Below are positions 15,459-22,712 of a DNA stretch of 28,640 bases, piece after piece; position 1 is the stretch's first letter; every line of letters begins with the position of its first letter. The DNA comes from Elusimicrobiota bacterium. Its GTDB lineage: Bacteria > Elusimicrobiota > Elusimicrobia > UBA1565 > UBA9628. The translations under genes were made by a program, and so were the position numbers. Under the pieces are notes generated by a model, which saw only the letters and a list, made by a program, of their open reading frames with translations, ran no database searches and had not been told where the DNA came from. The stretch lies in assembly GCA_016194625.1 (NCBI GenBank), contig JACQBB010000366.1, positions 1 through 28,640 of the forward strand, given 5' to 3'.

Positions 15459-17426
15459 CTACAGACCGATGGCGAGCAGTTCCTGCGTCGCCTCGGTCTT
15501 CGTCGGGGCGGGCTGTCCGTGCACCCGCTCGCGGACGACGCTGCGCAGCGAGCGGCTGATGCGCGCGTTGAACTCGGCCGCTTCGCCGAGCGGCGCGACG
15601 CTCACCCGCGGCTCGAACAGGTTGTAACGGCGGCCCAGGGCCTTCAGGACGGCCTTCTGCAGAAGGTACTGGCCGTAGACCAGGCTCCGGAGGAAGGGGT
15701 AGGCCAGCCAGCGGGGCAGGCGGGAGACCAGCGGGCTCGGCACGACGGAGTGCTCCATGAAATCGTCGACCCAGTAGAACAGGCGGTGCTTGAGCCCGCG
15801 AAGACTGCCGACCTTCAGGCGGCTCAGCACCTCGCGTACGGTCAGCGCGCGGCCGACGACCTCGCGCTTCTTGTCCTCGATGATGGTCTTCTGCAGGAAG
15901 TTCGGCTCGCCGAGGGGTTGTTCGCGGCTCAGGCGGCGGAACTCCCGTTCGGCCTCGAGCTTGACCAGCCAGTCCCACCAAATCACGTCGCGTAGCTTCG
16001 CGCCGTTCAGATTGACATAATTGACCTTGTTGGCGCCGGAGCCCGAGACCGAGAGGAGGTAGCGCTCCTCTTCGTCGGGGGACCGGCCGATGAGTCCGAG
16101 TTGCTGGCCGTACACGTACAGCGGGGTCCCCGTCAACGGCAGCGCGTAGAAGATCGAATACCCTTGATACCGCGGGGCGATGCCCTGCATGTGAGCCAGG
16201 CGGCCGAGGTAGCGGCCCGTCTCAGCGGCGGTCTGGTTGGTCTCGCCGGGCATGCCGACCATCACGGCGAGGGGAGAGTAGAGCTGCGCGTCGGCGCAGT
16301 GCTTCAGGGTCTCGAACACGCGGCCGACGGTGAACTTCTTCTCCATCACGTCCATGATCTTCTGGCTGCCGGTCTCGACGCCGAACTTCAGGCTGACGCA
16401 GTTGTGGTCCTTGTAGAACCGGATGTCATCGCGGCCGACCGAGGAGACGCGCACGCCGCTGGCCATCCAGAGCATGCCGTTCTTGACCATGGTCCGGGCG
16501 AGCTCGTGGGCGTATTCCTTGTCGGAGGAGAAGTTCTCGTCCAGGATGTGGATGAAGCCGACGTCGTACTTCTCCGCGAGCATCTTCAGGTGGGCGTCCA
16601 GCTCGTCGATGCGCGGGATCCGGTAGCCCTTCGTCGAGCGTTGGCAGAACGTGCACCGGGCCACGCATCCCTTCGAGCTCCAAAGCTGGGCGAGCATCGG
16701 GCGGCGGTCCTTCTCCCAGGAACGCGGGTCGGTCTGGAAATGGGTCGAACCCAGCCCTCGACGGAAGTAGTTCGCCATGTCCTGGGGGCGGTCCTTCAGG
16801 CCGGCCTTCAGGATCTCGTAGTCCGGGAACGGGAGGTGATCGCCGGGGACCTGGGCGCCGTAACCGGTGAACTGCAGTTCGCCGGCGTCGTCGAGGAAGG
16901 CCAGCCCCTTGATCTTGTCGAGCGCGTCGTAGTCCTTGCGTCGCCCGTGCGTCTTCGCGTAATCAAGGACGCCGACCCAGGCGATCTCGCCGTCGCCGAC
17001 CACGCACAGGTCGACGTCGGTCTTGCGCAGGACGAGGTTCGAGGAGGCGGTGAGGCTGCCGCCCAGCACGATGAGGGCGTCGGGGCAGGCATGGCGCAGC
17101 AGGCGCGAGATGCGCTTGACCTGCGCGTAGCAGGTGGAGACGACGGCGCTCAGGCCCACGACGTCGGGCTTGTAGGTCTTGAAATAGTCGAGCAGTTGCT
17201 GGTCGGACGGGAGCAGCATGTCCACGTCGAAGAAGTCCCAGTCGGCGCGGGAGTAGCCGTGCGCCTCCATCCAGTGGACGAGGCTGACGATGGCGATCTT
17301 TGGCATCATCGGCAGTTGTCCTTCGGAGCGGATCGACGGGACGAAGACGTCCGTTCCCGCCTTCACCTGCGGGACGAAATCGGAGTAATCGACTTCGACG
17401 GGGATCGTCAATAGGGAGATGCGCAT
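15459..17426 (-). CDS. B12-binding-type radical SAM protein
   Basis: A 655-residue protein. Residues about 40-160 look like a cobalamin-binding Rossmann domain (DVVGLSAVVSTCYAQVKRISRLL, then ALIVLGGSLTASS and VVGDGE). The radical SAM domain carries C-x3-C-x2-C with Cys254, Cys258 and Cys261 in GCVARCTFCQRS. The strands KFGVETGSQKIMDVMEKK and AVMVGMPGETNQTAAET are standard for this B12-radical-SAM group. A roughly 150-residue C-terminal extension is basic and unassigned. Members methylate or rearrange unactivated carbon centres; sugar, lipid and peptide substrates are all known. Start 17426 lies 11 bp below a TATAAT box. It heads a unit with the SDR and the ABC gene, so a glycan or lipid-carrier substrate is likely but unproven. 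Confidence 0.8.
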   Translation of the reverse strand: MRISLLTIPVEVDYSDFVPQVKAGTDVFVPSIRSEGQLPMMPKIAIVSLVHWMEAHGYSRADWDFFDVDMLLPSDQQLLDYFKTYKPDVVGLSAVVSTCYAQVKRISRLLRHACPDALIVLGGSLTASSNLVLRKTDVDLCVVGDGEIAWVGVLDYAKTHGRRKDYDALDKIKGLAFLDDAGELQFTGYGAQVPGDHLPFPDYEILKAGLKDRPQDMANYFRRGLGSTHFQTDPRSWEKDRRPMLAQLWSSKGCVARCTFCQRSTKGYRIPRIDELDAHLKMLAEKYDVGFIHILDENFSSDKEYAHELARTMVKNGMLWMASGVRVSSVGRDDIRFYKDHNCVSLKFGVETGSQKIMDVMEKKFTVGRVFETLKHCADAQLYSPLAVMVGMPGETNQTAAETGRYLGRLAHMQGIAPRYQGYSIFYALPLTGTPLYVYGQQLGLIGRSPDEEERYLLSVSGSGANKVNYVNLNGAKLRDVIWWDWLVKLEAEREFRRLSREQPLGEPNFLQKTIIEDKKREVVGRALTVREVLSRLKVGSLRGLKHRLFYWVDDFMEHSVVPSPLVSRLPRWLAYPFLRSLVYGQYLLQKAVLKALGRRYNLFEPRVSVAPLGEAAEFNARISRSLRSVVRERVHGQPAPTKTEATQELLAIGL

Positions 17427-17437
17427 GGAATCCGACG

Positions 17438-17443
17438 ATTATA
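17438..17443 (-). promoter_or_regulatory. -10 box (TATAAT) for the B12 radical SAM unit
   Basis: Perfect TATAAT on the minus strand, 11 bp before ATG 17426, inside an otherwise GC-rich 83-bp divergent gap. The likely transcription start is only a few bases before the ATG and no Shine-Dalgarno site is present. Confidence 0.6.
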
Positions 17444-17497
17444 CCAAACCCCGACGGGCCCGGGACGCTCTCCCGACGGGGGCCGTCCTCGATTGTG

Positions 17498-17503
17498 TAT
17501 AAT
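17498..17503 (+). promoter_or_regulatory. -10 box (TATAAT) for the plus-strand gene
   Basis: Perfect TATAAT on the plus strand, exactly 6 bp before ATG 17510. A start of transcription 6-7 bp after the box would coincide with the ATG, so the mRNA is probably leaderless. It is divergent from the box at 17438-17443, about 54 bp away. No TTGACA-like -35 element is seen at the usual distance. Confidence 0.65.
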
Positions 17504-17509
17504 CGACCC

Positions 17510-18664
17510 ATGCGACTCGTTTACGACGATCTGGTCCGGGACTATCTCGACAGCCTCCATTCGAAGCTCCGCAACTTCGCCGTCGAGCCGGAGTTCCTGG
17601 CCACCTGGGTCCACGACGAGGACGACGCCGTCAGCCTGTCCGAGCTGTTCGCCGCCGCGCAAAGCGCCGGCGCGCGCGAGCTGGCCGTCGTCGTCGGAGC
17701 GAAGACGGCCGCCGCGCTGGACCGGGCCCGCCTGGAGGGCCTGCTGAAGCCCTTCGGCGCGCCGCGGATCGAAGGCGCCGCCGACGGCTCCTGGACCGTG
17801 ACCGTGTCCCTGGCCGCGCACGCGGCGTCCGGGTGCGTCGCCCCGTCCGTCGCGGCGGGCCGGGCGCGCGCCGGCTTCGTCGAGAAGCCCGCCGCCTCCG
17901 TCCGCCGCTCGGGCGAACTGCACCCCGCCTACCGCGCCGCCGTCGAGCGCCTGGCCGCCGCGCCCCGTTTCGAGGGCGCCGCGCCGCCGGCGCCCGCCGG
18001 AGGGCTGGTCGTTGAGGCCGCGGACGGCGCCGCCGTCCTGTCCGTCGCCGTCGGCGCGGACGGCCTGGTCGCCGCCGCCCGCCACCGCGGCGCCGCGGGG
18101 ACCCTGCGCGGCCTGCTGGACGGCCTGTGCTCGTTCCTGCCCGGTCGCTCGTTCCAGGAGGGCCGCGACCACGCGGTCATCCGCCTGGAGTCGAGCCTGC
18201 GCGACCGCTCCCAGCCGTCTCCGGCCCGCGGCGTGGTCACGCCCAAGACGGCCGACCCCGCGTTCGACGCGCCCCAGCGCATGGTGCGCGCCGCCTACGG
18301 CGAGTGGGCGCGCAAGACCGGGGCCAAGCCCGGCTGGAACTTCTGGGACGACCAGCCGTCCGCCGCGTGGCTGGCGCTGTCCCCCGCCGAGCGCCTGGCC
18401 CGCGCGAAGGCCGCCGTCGCCGAGGGCCTGCGCGCCGTCGGCGCGCCTGAGGCGGGCGTGGAGATCCTGGAGATCCTCAACGACTGCCGCATCGTGCTCG
18501 CGGCCACGCCGGAGACCGTGAAGCCCGACTTCGCCCCGAAGCTGCTGCGCTTGGAAGGGCTGGTCAAGGCCAAGCTCGATCCGCGCATCGAGGTCCAGCT
18601 CGAGAGCCTGGAAGACCGCAACCGCCGCGCCGAGCGCACGGCGCGCACCGACAAGCTGATCTAG
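17510..18664 (+). CDS. Conserved-looking protein of unknown function
   Basis: A 384-residue protein and the only complete gene on the plus strand in this window. I do not recognise its family. It is soluble, with no signal peptide or membrane helix and only three cysteines. An N-terminal part (about 1-105) has an alternating strand/helix pattern ending in a short beta strand, WTVTVSLAAH. An Ala/Pro-rich linker lies at about 105-160. A middle part contains FLPGRSFQEGRDHAVIRLE (about 209-227), and a C-terminal part (about 255-384) ends in charged helices. ATG 17510 is chosen because a TATAAT box lies 6 bp before it; the frame is open further upstream but crosses the promoter region. It is flanked by radical SAM genes on the opposite strand and ends 21 bp from the convergent one. 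Confidence 0.68.
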   Translation: MRLVYDDLVRDYLDSLHSKLRNFAVEPEFLATWVHDEDDAVSLSELFAAAQSAGARELAVVVGAKTAAALDRARLEGLLKPFGAPRIEGAADGSWTVTVSLAAHAASGCVAPSVAAGRARAGFVEKPAASVRRSGELHPAYRAAVERLAAAPRFEGAAPPAPAGGLVVEAADGAAVLSVAVGADGLVAAARHRGAAGTLRGLLDGLCSFLPGRSFQEGRDHAVIRLESSLRDRSQPSPARGVVTPKTADPAFDAPQRMVRAAYGEWARKTGAKPGWNFWDDQPSAAWLALSPAERLARAKAAVAEGLRAVGAPEAGVEILEILNDCRIVLAATPETVKPDFAPKLLRLEGLVKAKLDPRIEVQLESLEDRNRRAERTARTDKLI

Positions 18665-18666
18665 AC

Positions 18667-18680
18667 CGGGCGCGCGCCCG
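18667..18680. repeat. 14-bp perfect palindrome between convergent genes
   Basis: CGGGCGCGCGCCCG reads the same on both strands and fills most of the 21-bp gap between the plus-strand stop (18664) and the minus-strand stop (18686). A very GC-rich stem could slow or stop transcription from both sides, but there is no T-run, so it is at best a weak bidirectional terminator; the local GC content could also produce it by chance. Confidence 0.35.
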
Positions 18681-18685
18681 TACGG

Positions 18686-19816
18686 CTAGACGAAGTTGAT
18701 GTGCTGCGGAGGGACGCCGCTCGGCGTCTGCGGGTCGATCTGGCCCTTCATCGCGCCGTCCAGGTACTCGTTGACCTTGTGCTGGAGGCACAGCGAGCCG
18801 CACATCTTCTGGGCGTTGAAGTCGGGGCCGGCCAGGTAGTTCATCACTTCCCAGTAGCGGTCGCCGCGGACGATGTCCTTGAACCGCTCCTGCGTGATGT
18901 TGCCGATGTGGAACTTCTTGTACTTCTCGTTGAAGAGCATGCCGCACGGCGCGACCAGGCCCGAGCCGGACAGCTGGATCATGAAGGGCGCGCCGTAGCA
19001 GCGCTGGTAGCTGCGCTTGCCCTCGGCCTCGATCTTCGACCACTTCACGACGACCTTGTACTCGTCGTCGGACAGCGCCTCCGCCTGGCGCAGCTTCTCG
19101 TACATCGGCTTGTAGCCGGCGTAGTCCACGCCCAGGAAGCCGTCCTCGTTGTCCGAGCAGTGCTTGATGACGAGGTAATCGGGCCGCAGCTCCTTGCCGA
19201 GCCGGGCGAGCGGGAGGATCTGGTCCTCGTACTGGGGCATCAGCACCATCTGCAGGCCGATGGTCGTCTTGAGGCCCATCTCCTTCTTGATGCGAACCAT
19301 GTCGCGGATGTTCTGCACGACCTGGTCGTAATAGGCTTCCTTGACGCCCATGATCTCCGCGTAGCGCTTGCGCTCGCCGGCGGTGATGTTGACGCGCAGG
19401 TAGGTCAGGTGGGGCATCACTTGGCGCAGCTTGTGCTCGGTCAGGACGTAGGCGTTGGTGCCGACGGCCATCGAGATGCCCAGCTCGCTGCCGCGGACGA
19501 CGCTGTCCACGAACACCGGGGAGATCGTGCTCTCTCCGTCGGAGACGAAGCTGATCGCCTTCACGCCCAGCTCCGCGCAGTCCTCCAGGAAATCCATCAT
19601 CACCTGCTTGGTGATCGGGTAGCGCTCGTTCTCCTGCATCATCGCATAGCAGTAGTGGCAGCCGAAGTTGCAGGCGCGCGTCAGGGCCATGTCGATGGTG
19701 ATGGGGGCGATGCGCTCGCCGCGCATCCACGCTTGGACGCGGTCCTGATGCCAGGCGATCTTCGTGCCGTCGAGGATCAGCTGGGTGTGCTCTTCGGAGA
19801 GGGAGGAGACGGACAT
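18686..19816 (-). CDS. Radical SAM/SPASM domain protein
   Basis: A 376-residue protein. The radical SAM cluster motif is C-x3-C-x2-C at Cys49, Cys53 and Cys56 (CNFGCHYCYAM), followed by SFVSDGESTIS, the glycine-rich SAM-binding segment. A SPASM-type C-terminus has cysteines at 273, 291, 339 and 343 (RCYGAPF, PCGMLF, CGSLC) for auxiliary Fe-S clusters. SPASM enzymes mature peptides or dehydrogenate and epimerise sugars and aminoglycosides. ATG 19816 is selected because an extended -10 box lies 6 bp upstream and the family-like sequence starts there; the open frame further up belongs to the preceding gene. It is a single-gene unit by promoter evidence, placed between a glycosyltransferase and the unknown plus-strand gene. 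The substrate is unknown. Confidence 0.82.
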   Translation of the reverse strand: MSVSSLSEEHTQLILDGTKIAWHQDRVQAWMRGERIAPITIDMALTRACNFGCHYCYAMMQENERYPITKQVMMDFLEDCAELGVKAISFVSDGESTISPVFVDSVVRGSELGISMAVGTNAYVLTEHKLRQVMPHLTYLRVNITAGERKRYAEIMGVKEAYYDQVVQNIRDMVRIKKEMGLKTTIGLQMVLMPQYEDQILPLARLGKELRPDYLVIKHCSDNEDGFLGVDYAGYKPMYEKLRQAEALSDDEYKVVVKWSKIEAEGKRSYQRCYGAPFMIQLSGSGLVAPCGMLFNEKYKKFHIGNITQERFKDIVRGDRYWEVMNYLAGPDFNAQKMCGSLCLQHKVNEYLDGAMKGQIDPQTPSGVPPQHINFV

Positions 19817-19822
19817 GATGAT

Positions 19823-19831
19823 ATTATAGCA
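19823..19831 (-). promoter_or_regulatory. Extended -10 promoter (TGCTATAAT)
   Basis: TGCTATAAT on the minus strand combines a TGn extension with a perfect TATAAT, and the box ends exactly 6 bp before ATG 19816. The predicted transcription start falls on the ATG, giving a leaderless mRNA. There is no Shine-Dalgarno sequence. It lies in the 37-bp gap after the glycosyltransferase stop at 19854. Confidence 0.65.
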
Positions 19832-19853
19832 GACCGTCCCATCGGGCGCCTCC

Positions 19854-21170
19854 TTATTTCCCGACGGAGGCCGGGGTGCGGGAGCTTCGCTCCCAGTTGG
19901 CGTCCACGAAGGACCGGGACAGGGCGCCGACCGCCGATTCCAGGCGCGAGGCCATCCGGTAGCGGTTGTGCATGTCGTCGTAGTGAGGTTTGAAGAGAAC
20001 GGTCTCAAGCAATCGTCGGCCTTGTACGATTCGAAGCCGATTGGCCTCTTTTTGGAGCGCGTCGAGAGGCAGGCCGCCGCGGTCCAGGCCGTCCAGGAAT
20101 TCGACGATCGCCTCGCGAAGCTCTTCCGGGGAATTCTCATGCATCTCGAAGTCCGCGCCCAGGTCGCGGAAGTGCTGGGCCTCCCATGGCGCCTCCAGGA
20201 TCTCGCGCAACGAAAGGAACCGGCCCTTCGACTTGGAGAAGACGTGCTTGGGCAGGCCGCGGTCCTCTGGGCGTCGTGGATAGACGAAGGTCATGTTCGT
20301 CATGTTCGCGATCAGCATCGGCCGCTGGAACAGGAACGCGGTGTCCAAGATGCCGGATGACATGCCCACGTAGAACCGGCACGCGCTGAGGAGATGCATG
20401 TCCATCAGGTCGCTCTTGAAGCGCGTGTGCGGATAATCGATCACGCGTTCCATCGGCGGGAGCGGGGTCATCGACTTGTCTCCGAGCCGGACCACCCAGC
20501 CGCCGCGCCTGGTGATCTCCCGGATGAGAGGGAAGTAGTTGGCGATCGTCGCGTTGCGGCAGGCCGAGGCCTGATGGTCGCCGTAGAAGCCTCCCTCGCG
20601 CACGTGTAGACCGGCGAACCAGGCGCCGTCCGGGATCCCCATCTCGCGGGCGAGCGCCCGCGCGCGTTCGAGCTTCTCGGGGCGCAATCCGACCGTGAGA
20701 GGCTTCTGGACCGCCTCGGTCCATCGGTAGCGCTCGACGACGTCCCAGCGGAATTCGGCGGGTTCCTCGTCCGGTTTCCAAAGGGTCGTCCCGCCGAGAG
20801 TCGGGTGGGTGAAGCGTCCGGGGAGGTGCGCCCATCGTCCCAGGAGCTTGCCCAAGACCAGGCTCAACGCGCGGAAGGATCCGAAGACGACGGTCAGCGC
20901 CAGGCGTGCGAGGAGGAACAGAGGAGCGGGAAGGTCGGCGCGGTGAGGGGAGGACAGATCGAAGACCTCCCGGTTGGTCAGAGGGAAACGGAACTTCCAG
21001 GGCAGCTCGAACGGATAGAGGATGATCAATTTTTTGCCCTCTCGCCGCGCTCGGATGAGGCCGAACAATATCTCCTCCGAGCAATTCCCGATGACTGATA
21101 TGCACGGCGTCAGGAACACGAACGGCCCGCGTGCGTTGAGGAGATTGACGAGGCGGTTCAGGGTCTTCAT
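19854..21170 (-). CDS. TIGR04372-type glycosyltransferase
   Basis: A 438-residue protein. The segment AGLHVREGGFYGD (around 182-195) followed by RNATIANYFPLIREITRRGGWVVRLGD, and then a VGMSSGILDTAF segment, is what I know from the TIGR04372 glycosyltransferase group found in bacterial glycan clusters. A short N-terminal hydrophobic stretch (FVFLTPCISVIGN) and a second one at about 83-108 (LFLLARLALTVVFGSFRAL) suggest peripheral membrane attachment. ATG 21170 lies 13 bp below the SDR stop. It is the last gene of the long unit beginning at 28354. Donor and acceptor are unknown. Confidence 0.68.
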   Translation of the reverse strand: MKTLNRLVNLLNARGPFVFLTPCISVIGNCSEEILFGLIRARREGKKLIILYPFELPWKFRFPLTNREVFDLSSPHRADLPAPLFLLARLALTVVFGSFRALSLVLGKLLGRWAHLPGRFTHPTLGGTTLWKPDEEPAEFRWDVVERYRWTEAVQKPLTVGLRPEKLERARALAREMGIPDGAWFAGLHVREGGFYGDHQASACRNATIANYFPLIREITRRGGWVVRLGDKSMTPLPPMERVIDYPHTRFKSDLMDMHLLSACRFYVGMSSGILDTAFLFQRPMLIANMTNMTFVYPRRPEDRGLPKHVFSKSKGRFLSLREILEAPWEAQHFRDLGADFEMHENSPEELREAIVEFLDGLDRGGLPLDALQKEANRLRIVQGRRLLETVLFKPHYDDMHNRYRMASRLESAVGALSRSFVDANWERSSRTPASVGK

Positions 21171-21183
21171 GCGATGGCGTCCG

Positions 21184-21978
21184 TCACCAGGCGGTCCAGC
21201 CGCCGTCCACGAGGAGGTCCTGGCCGGTCACGTAGGCCGACAGGCCGCTGGCGAGGTAGGCGACCGCGCCCTTGAGGTCCTCTTCGCGGGCCATGCGGCG
21301 CAGGGGGGTGCGCGCGCGGTAGCGGGCCTGGAAGGCGCGCGGCTGGCCGCGCTCGATGCCGCCGGGCGAGACGGCGTTCACGCGCACGCGGGGCGCGAGC
21401 GTCGTCGCGAGGTGGCGCGTCAGTTGGTTCAGGCCGCCCTTCGACGCGCCGTAGCCCGCGGGGTTGGCCATCGCCGTGCCGGCGTACAGACTCATGTCGG
21501 GGCCGACGCGGCCGTAGATCGACGAGAACAGGATCACCGAGCCGTGGCCGGAGCGAGCCAGAGCGGGTGCGGCTTCCTGGACGAGGGTGAAGGCCGAGGT
21601 GAGGTTGACGCGCATGGCCGCGTCGAACGCCTTCGAGGACTGGCGCGCGAACGGCGCCGCCCAGCCTGCCAGCTTGCTGGTCCCGACGAAGGCGGCGGCG
21701 TGGACCAGGACGTCGAGGCCGCCGAGGCGGCGGATGCTCTCGCGCACGGCCCGGCGCGCGGAGGCCTCGTCGGCCAGGTCGGCGGGGACGGCGACGGCGG
21801 CGCCTTCGGGGAGCTCGGCGACGCGGCGGCGGCAGGCGGCGGCGTCGCGGTCCACGACGGCCACGCGCGCCCCCAGCTCGATCAGGGCCTCGCAGGCGGC
21901 CCGTCCGACGTGGCCAGCGCCTCCGGCGACCAGGGCGGCGCGTCCGTCCAGGCGGGACAGCTCGGCGAGGGTCTTCAT
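21184..21978 (-). CDS. ptmA: Short-chain dehydrogenase/reductase, PtmA-like
   Basis: A 264-residue classical SDR. It has the cofactor motif GGAGHVGRA (19-27), the SSIYG segment carrying the catalytic Ser, and YGASKGG with the Tyr-Lys pair, and it ends in the common VTGQDLLVDGG motif. The start at 21978 overlaps the NeuA stop (ATGA) behind a GGAGGAGAA ribosome-binding stretch. The order oxidoreductase-NeuA-SDR resembles ptmF-ptmB-ptmA of the Campylobacter legionaminic locus, which is the reason for the symbol; from memory PtmA acts early, in amino sugar supply. Sequence alone would only say NAD(P)-dependent reductase. Confidence 0.72.
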   Translation of the reverse strand: MKTLAELSRLDGRAALVAGGAGHVGRAACEALIELGARVAVVDRDAAACRRRVAELPEGAAVAVPADLADEASARRAVRESIRRLGGLDVLVHAAAFVGTSKLAGWAAPFARQSSKAFDAAMRVNLTSAFTLVQEAAPALARSGHGSVILFSSIYGRVGPDMSLYAGTAMANPAGYGASKGGLNQLTRHLATTLAPRVRVNAVSPGGIERGQPRAFQARYRARTPLRRMAREEDLKGAVAYLASGLSAYVTGQDLLVDGGWTAW

Positions 21979-22712
21979 CGGTTCTTCTCCTCCAGCCACG
22001 GCATCGGCAGGATCCCGCCGCGCGCGAGCGCCTCGGTCCGGCGGAACTGCGCCTCGTCGTCGATGGACACGGCGCGCTCGTCGGGCACCTCGAGCATCAG
22101 GTGGCGGCCGGCCGTGCGCCAAGACTCCGCGCGACGCACGAAGTCCGCGCGCCAGACGTACAGCAGGCCGTTGATCCGGTACACCGTCGGCGCGTCCTGC
22201 CGGCGAGTGATGCGGGCCGCGTCGGGCAGCCAATCCGCCATCAGCCCGTCCTTCTCCACGACGGTGTGCCACAGCGGGTTGAACTCGGGTTTCGACACCG
22301 ACACGATCCCGTCGGCGTCCGACGCGGCCAGGCGCGCGACGGCCGCGCGCACGTCCTCGGGCAGGCGCGTCGGCGAGGTCGGGTCGAGGAGCATCAGCAG
22401 GTCGTAGGGCCGGCCCTCGGCGCGCTCGACCTCGGCCGGCGCGTGCCGGAGCACGGGCCACATCGGCGTGTCTGAGCGGGCGAGCTCCGGGGGGCGGAGG
22501 AACGGGACCTCGCCGCCGTGGGCGCGGGCGACCGCCGCGATCTCCTCGGAGTCGGTGGAGACCACGCAGCGCGTCACCTCGGGGCACATCCGCGCCAGGC
22601 GCAGGGAGTGCGCGATCAGCGGCAGGCCCATCAGCGGGCGGACGTTCTTGCCGGGCAGGCCCCGCGAGCCGCCGCGGGCGGGGACGACGGCGAGGAGTCG
22701 CGGCGCGCTCAC
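21975..22712 (-). CDS. legF: CMP-nonulosonic acid cytidylyltransferase, NeuA/LegF type
   Basis: A 245-residue acylneuraminate cytidylyltransferase that activates the keto sugar from NeuB with CTP. The signature PARGGSRGLPGKN is at residues 11-23, followed by VVSTDSEEIAAVA and LLDPTSPTR. The start is a GTG at 22712 that overlaps the previous stop as GTGA; the family motif begins ten residues later, which fixes the start. It sits about 12 kb from NeuB but in the same orientation. Neu, Leg or Pse preference cannot be read directly; the locus favours legionaminic-type acid. Confidence 0.87.
   Translation of the reverse strand: MSAPRLLAVVPARGGSRGLPGKNVRPLMGLPLIAHSLRLARMCPEVTRCVVSTDSEEIAAVARAHGGEVPFLRPPELARSDTPMWPVLRHAPAEVERAEGRPYDLLMLLDPTSPTRLPEDVRAAVARLAASDADGIVSVSKPEFNPLWHTVVEKDGLMADWLPDAARITRRQDAPTVYRINGLLYVWRADFVRRAESWRTAGRHLMLEVPDERAVSIDDEAQFRRTEALARGGILPMPWLEEKNR

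Noticed and set aside
10742..16000. Long plus-strand open frames opposite the E1, ABC, SDR and radical SAM genes
   Set aside because: Low-complexity shadows of GC-rich coding sequence with no start context and no recognisable motif.
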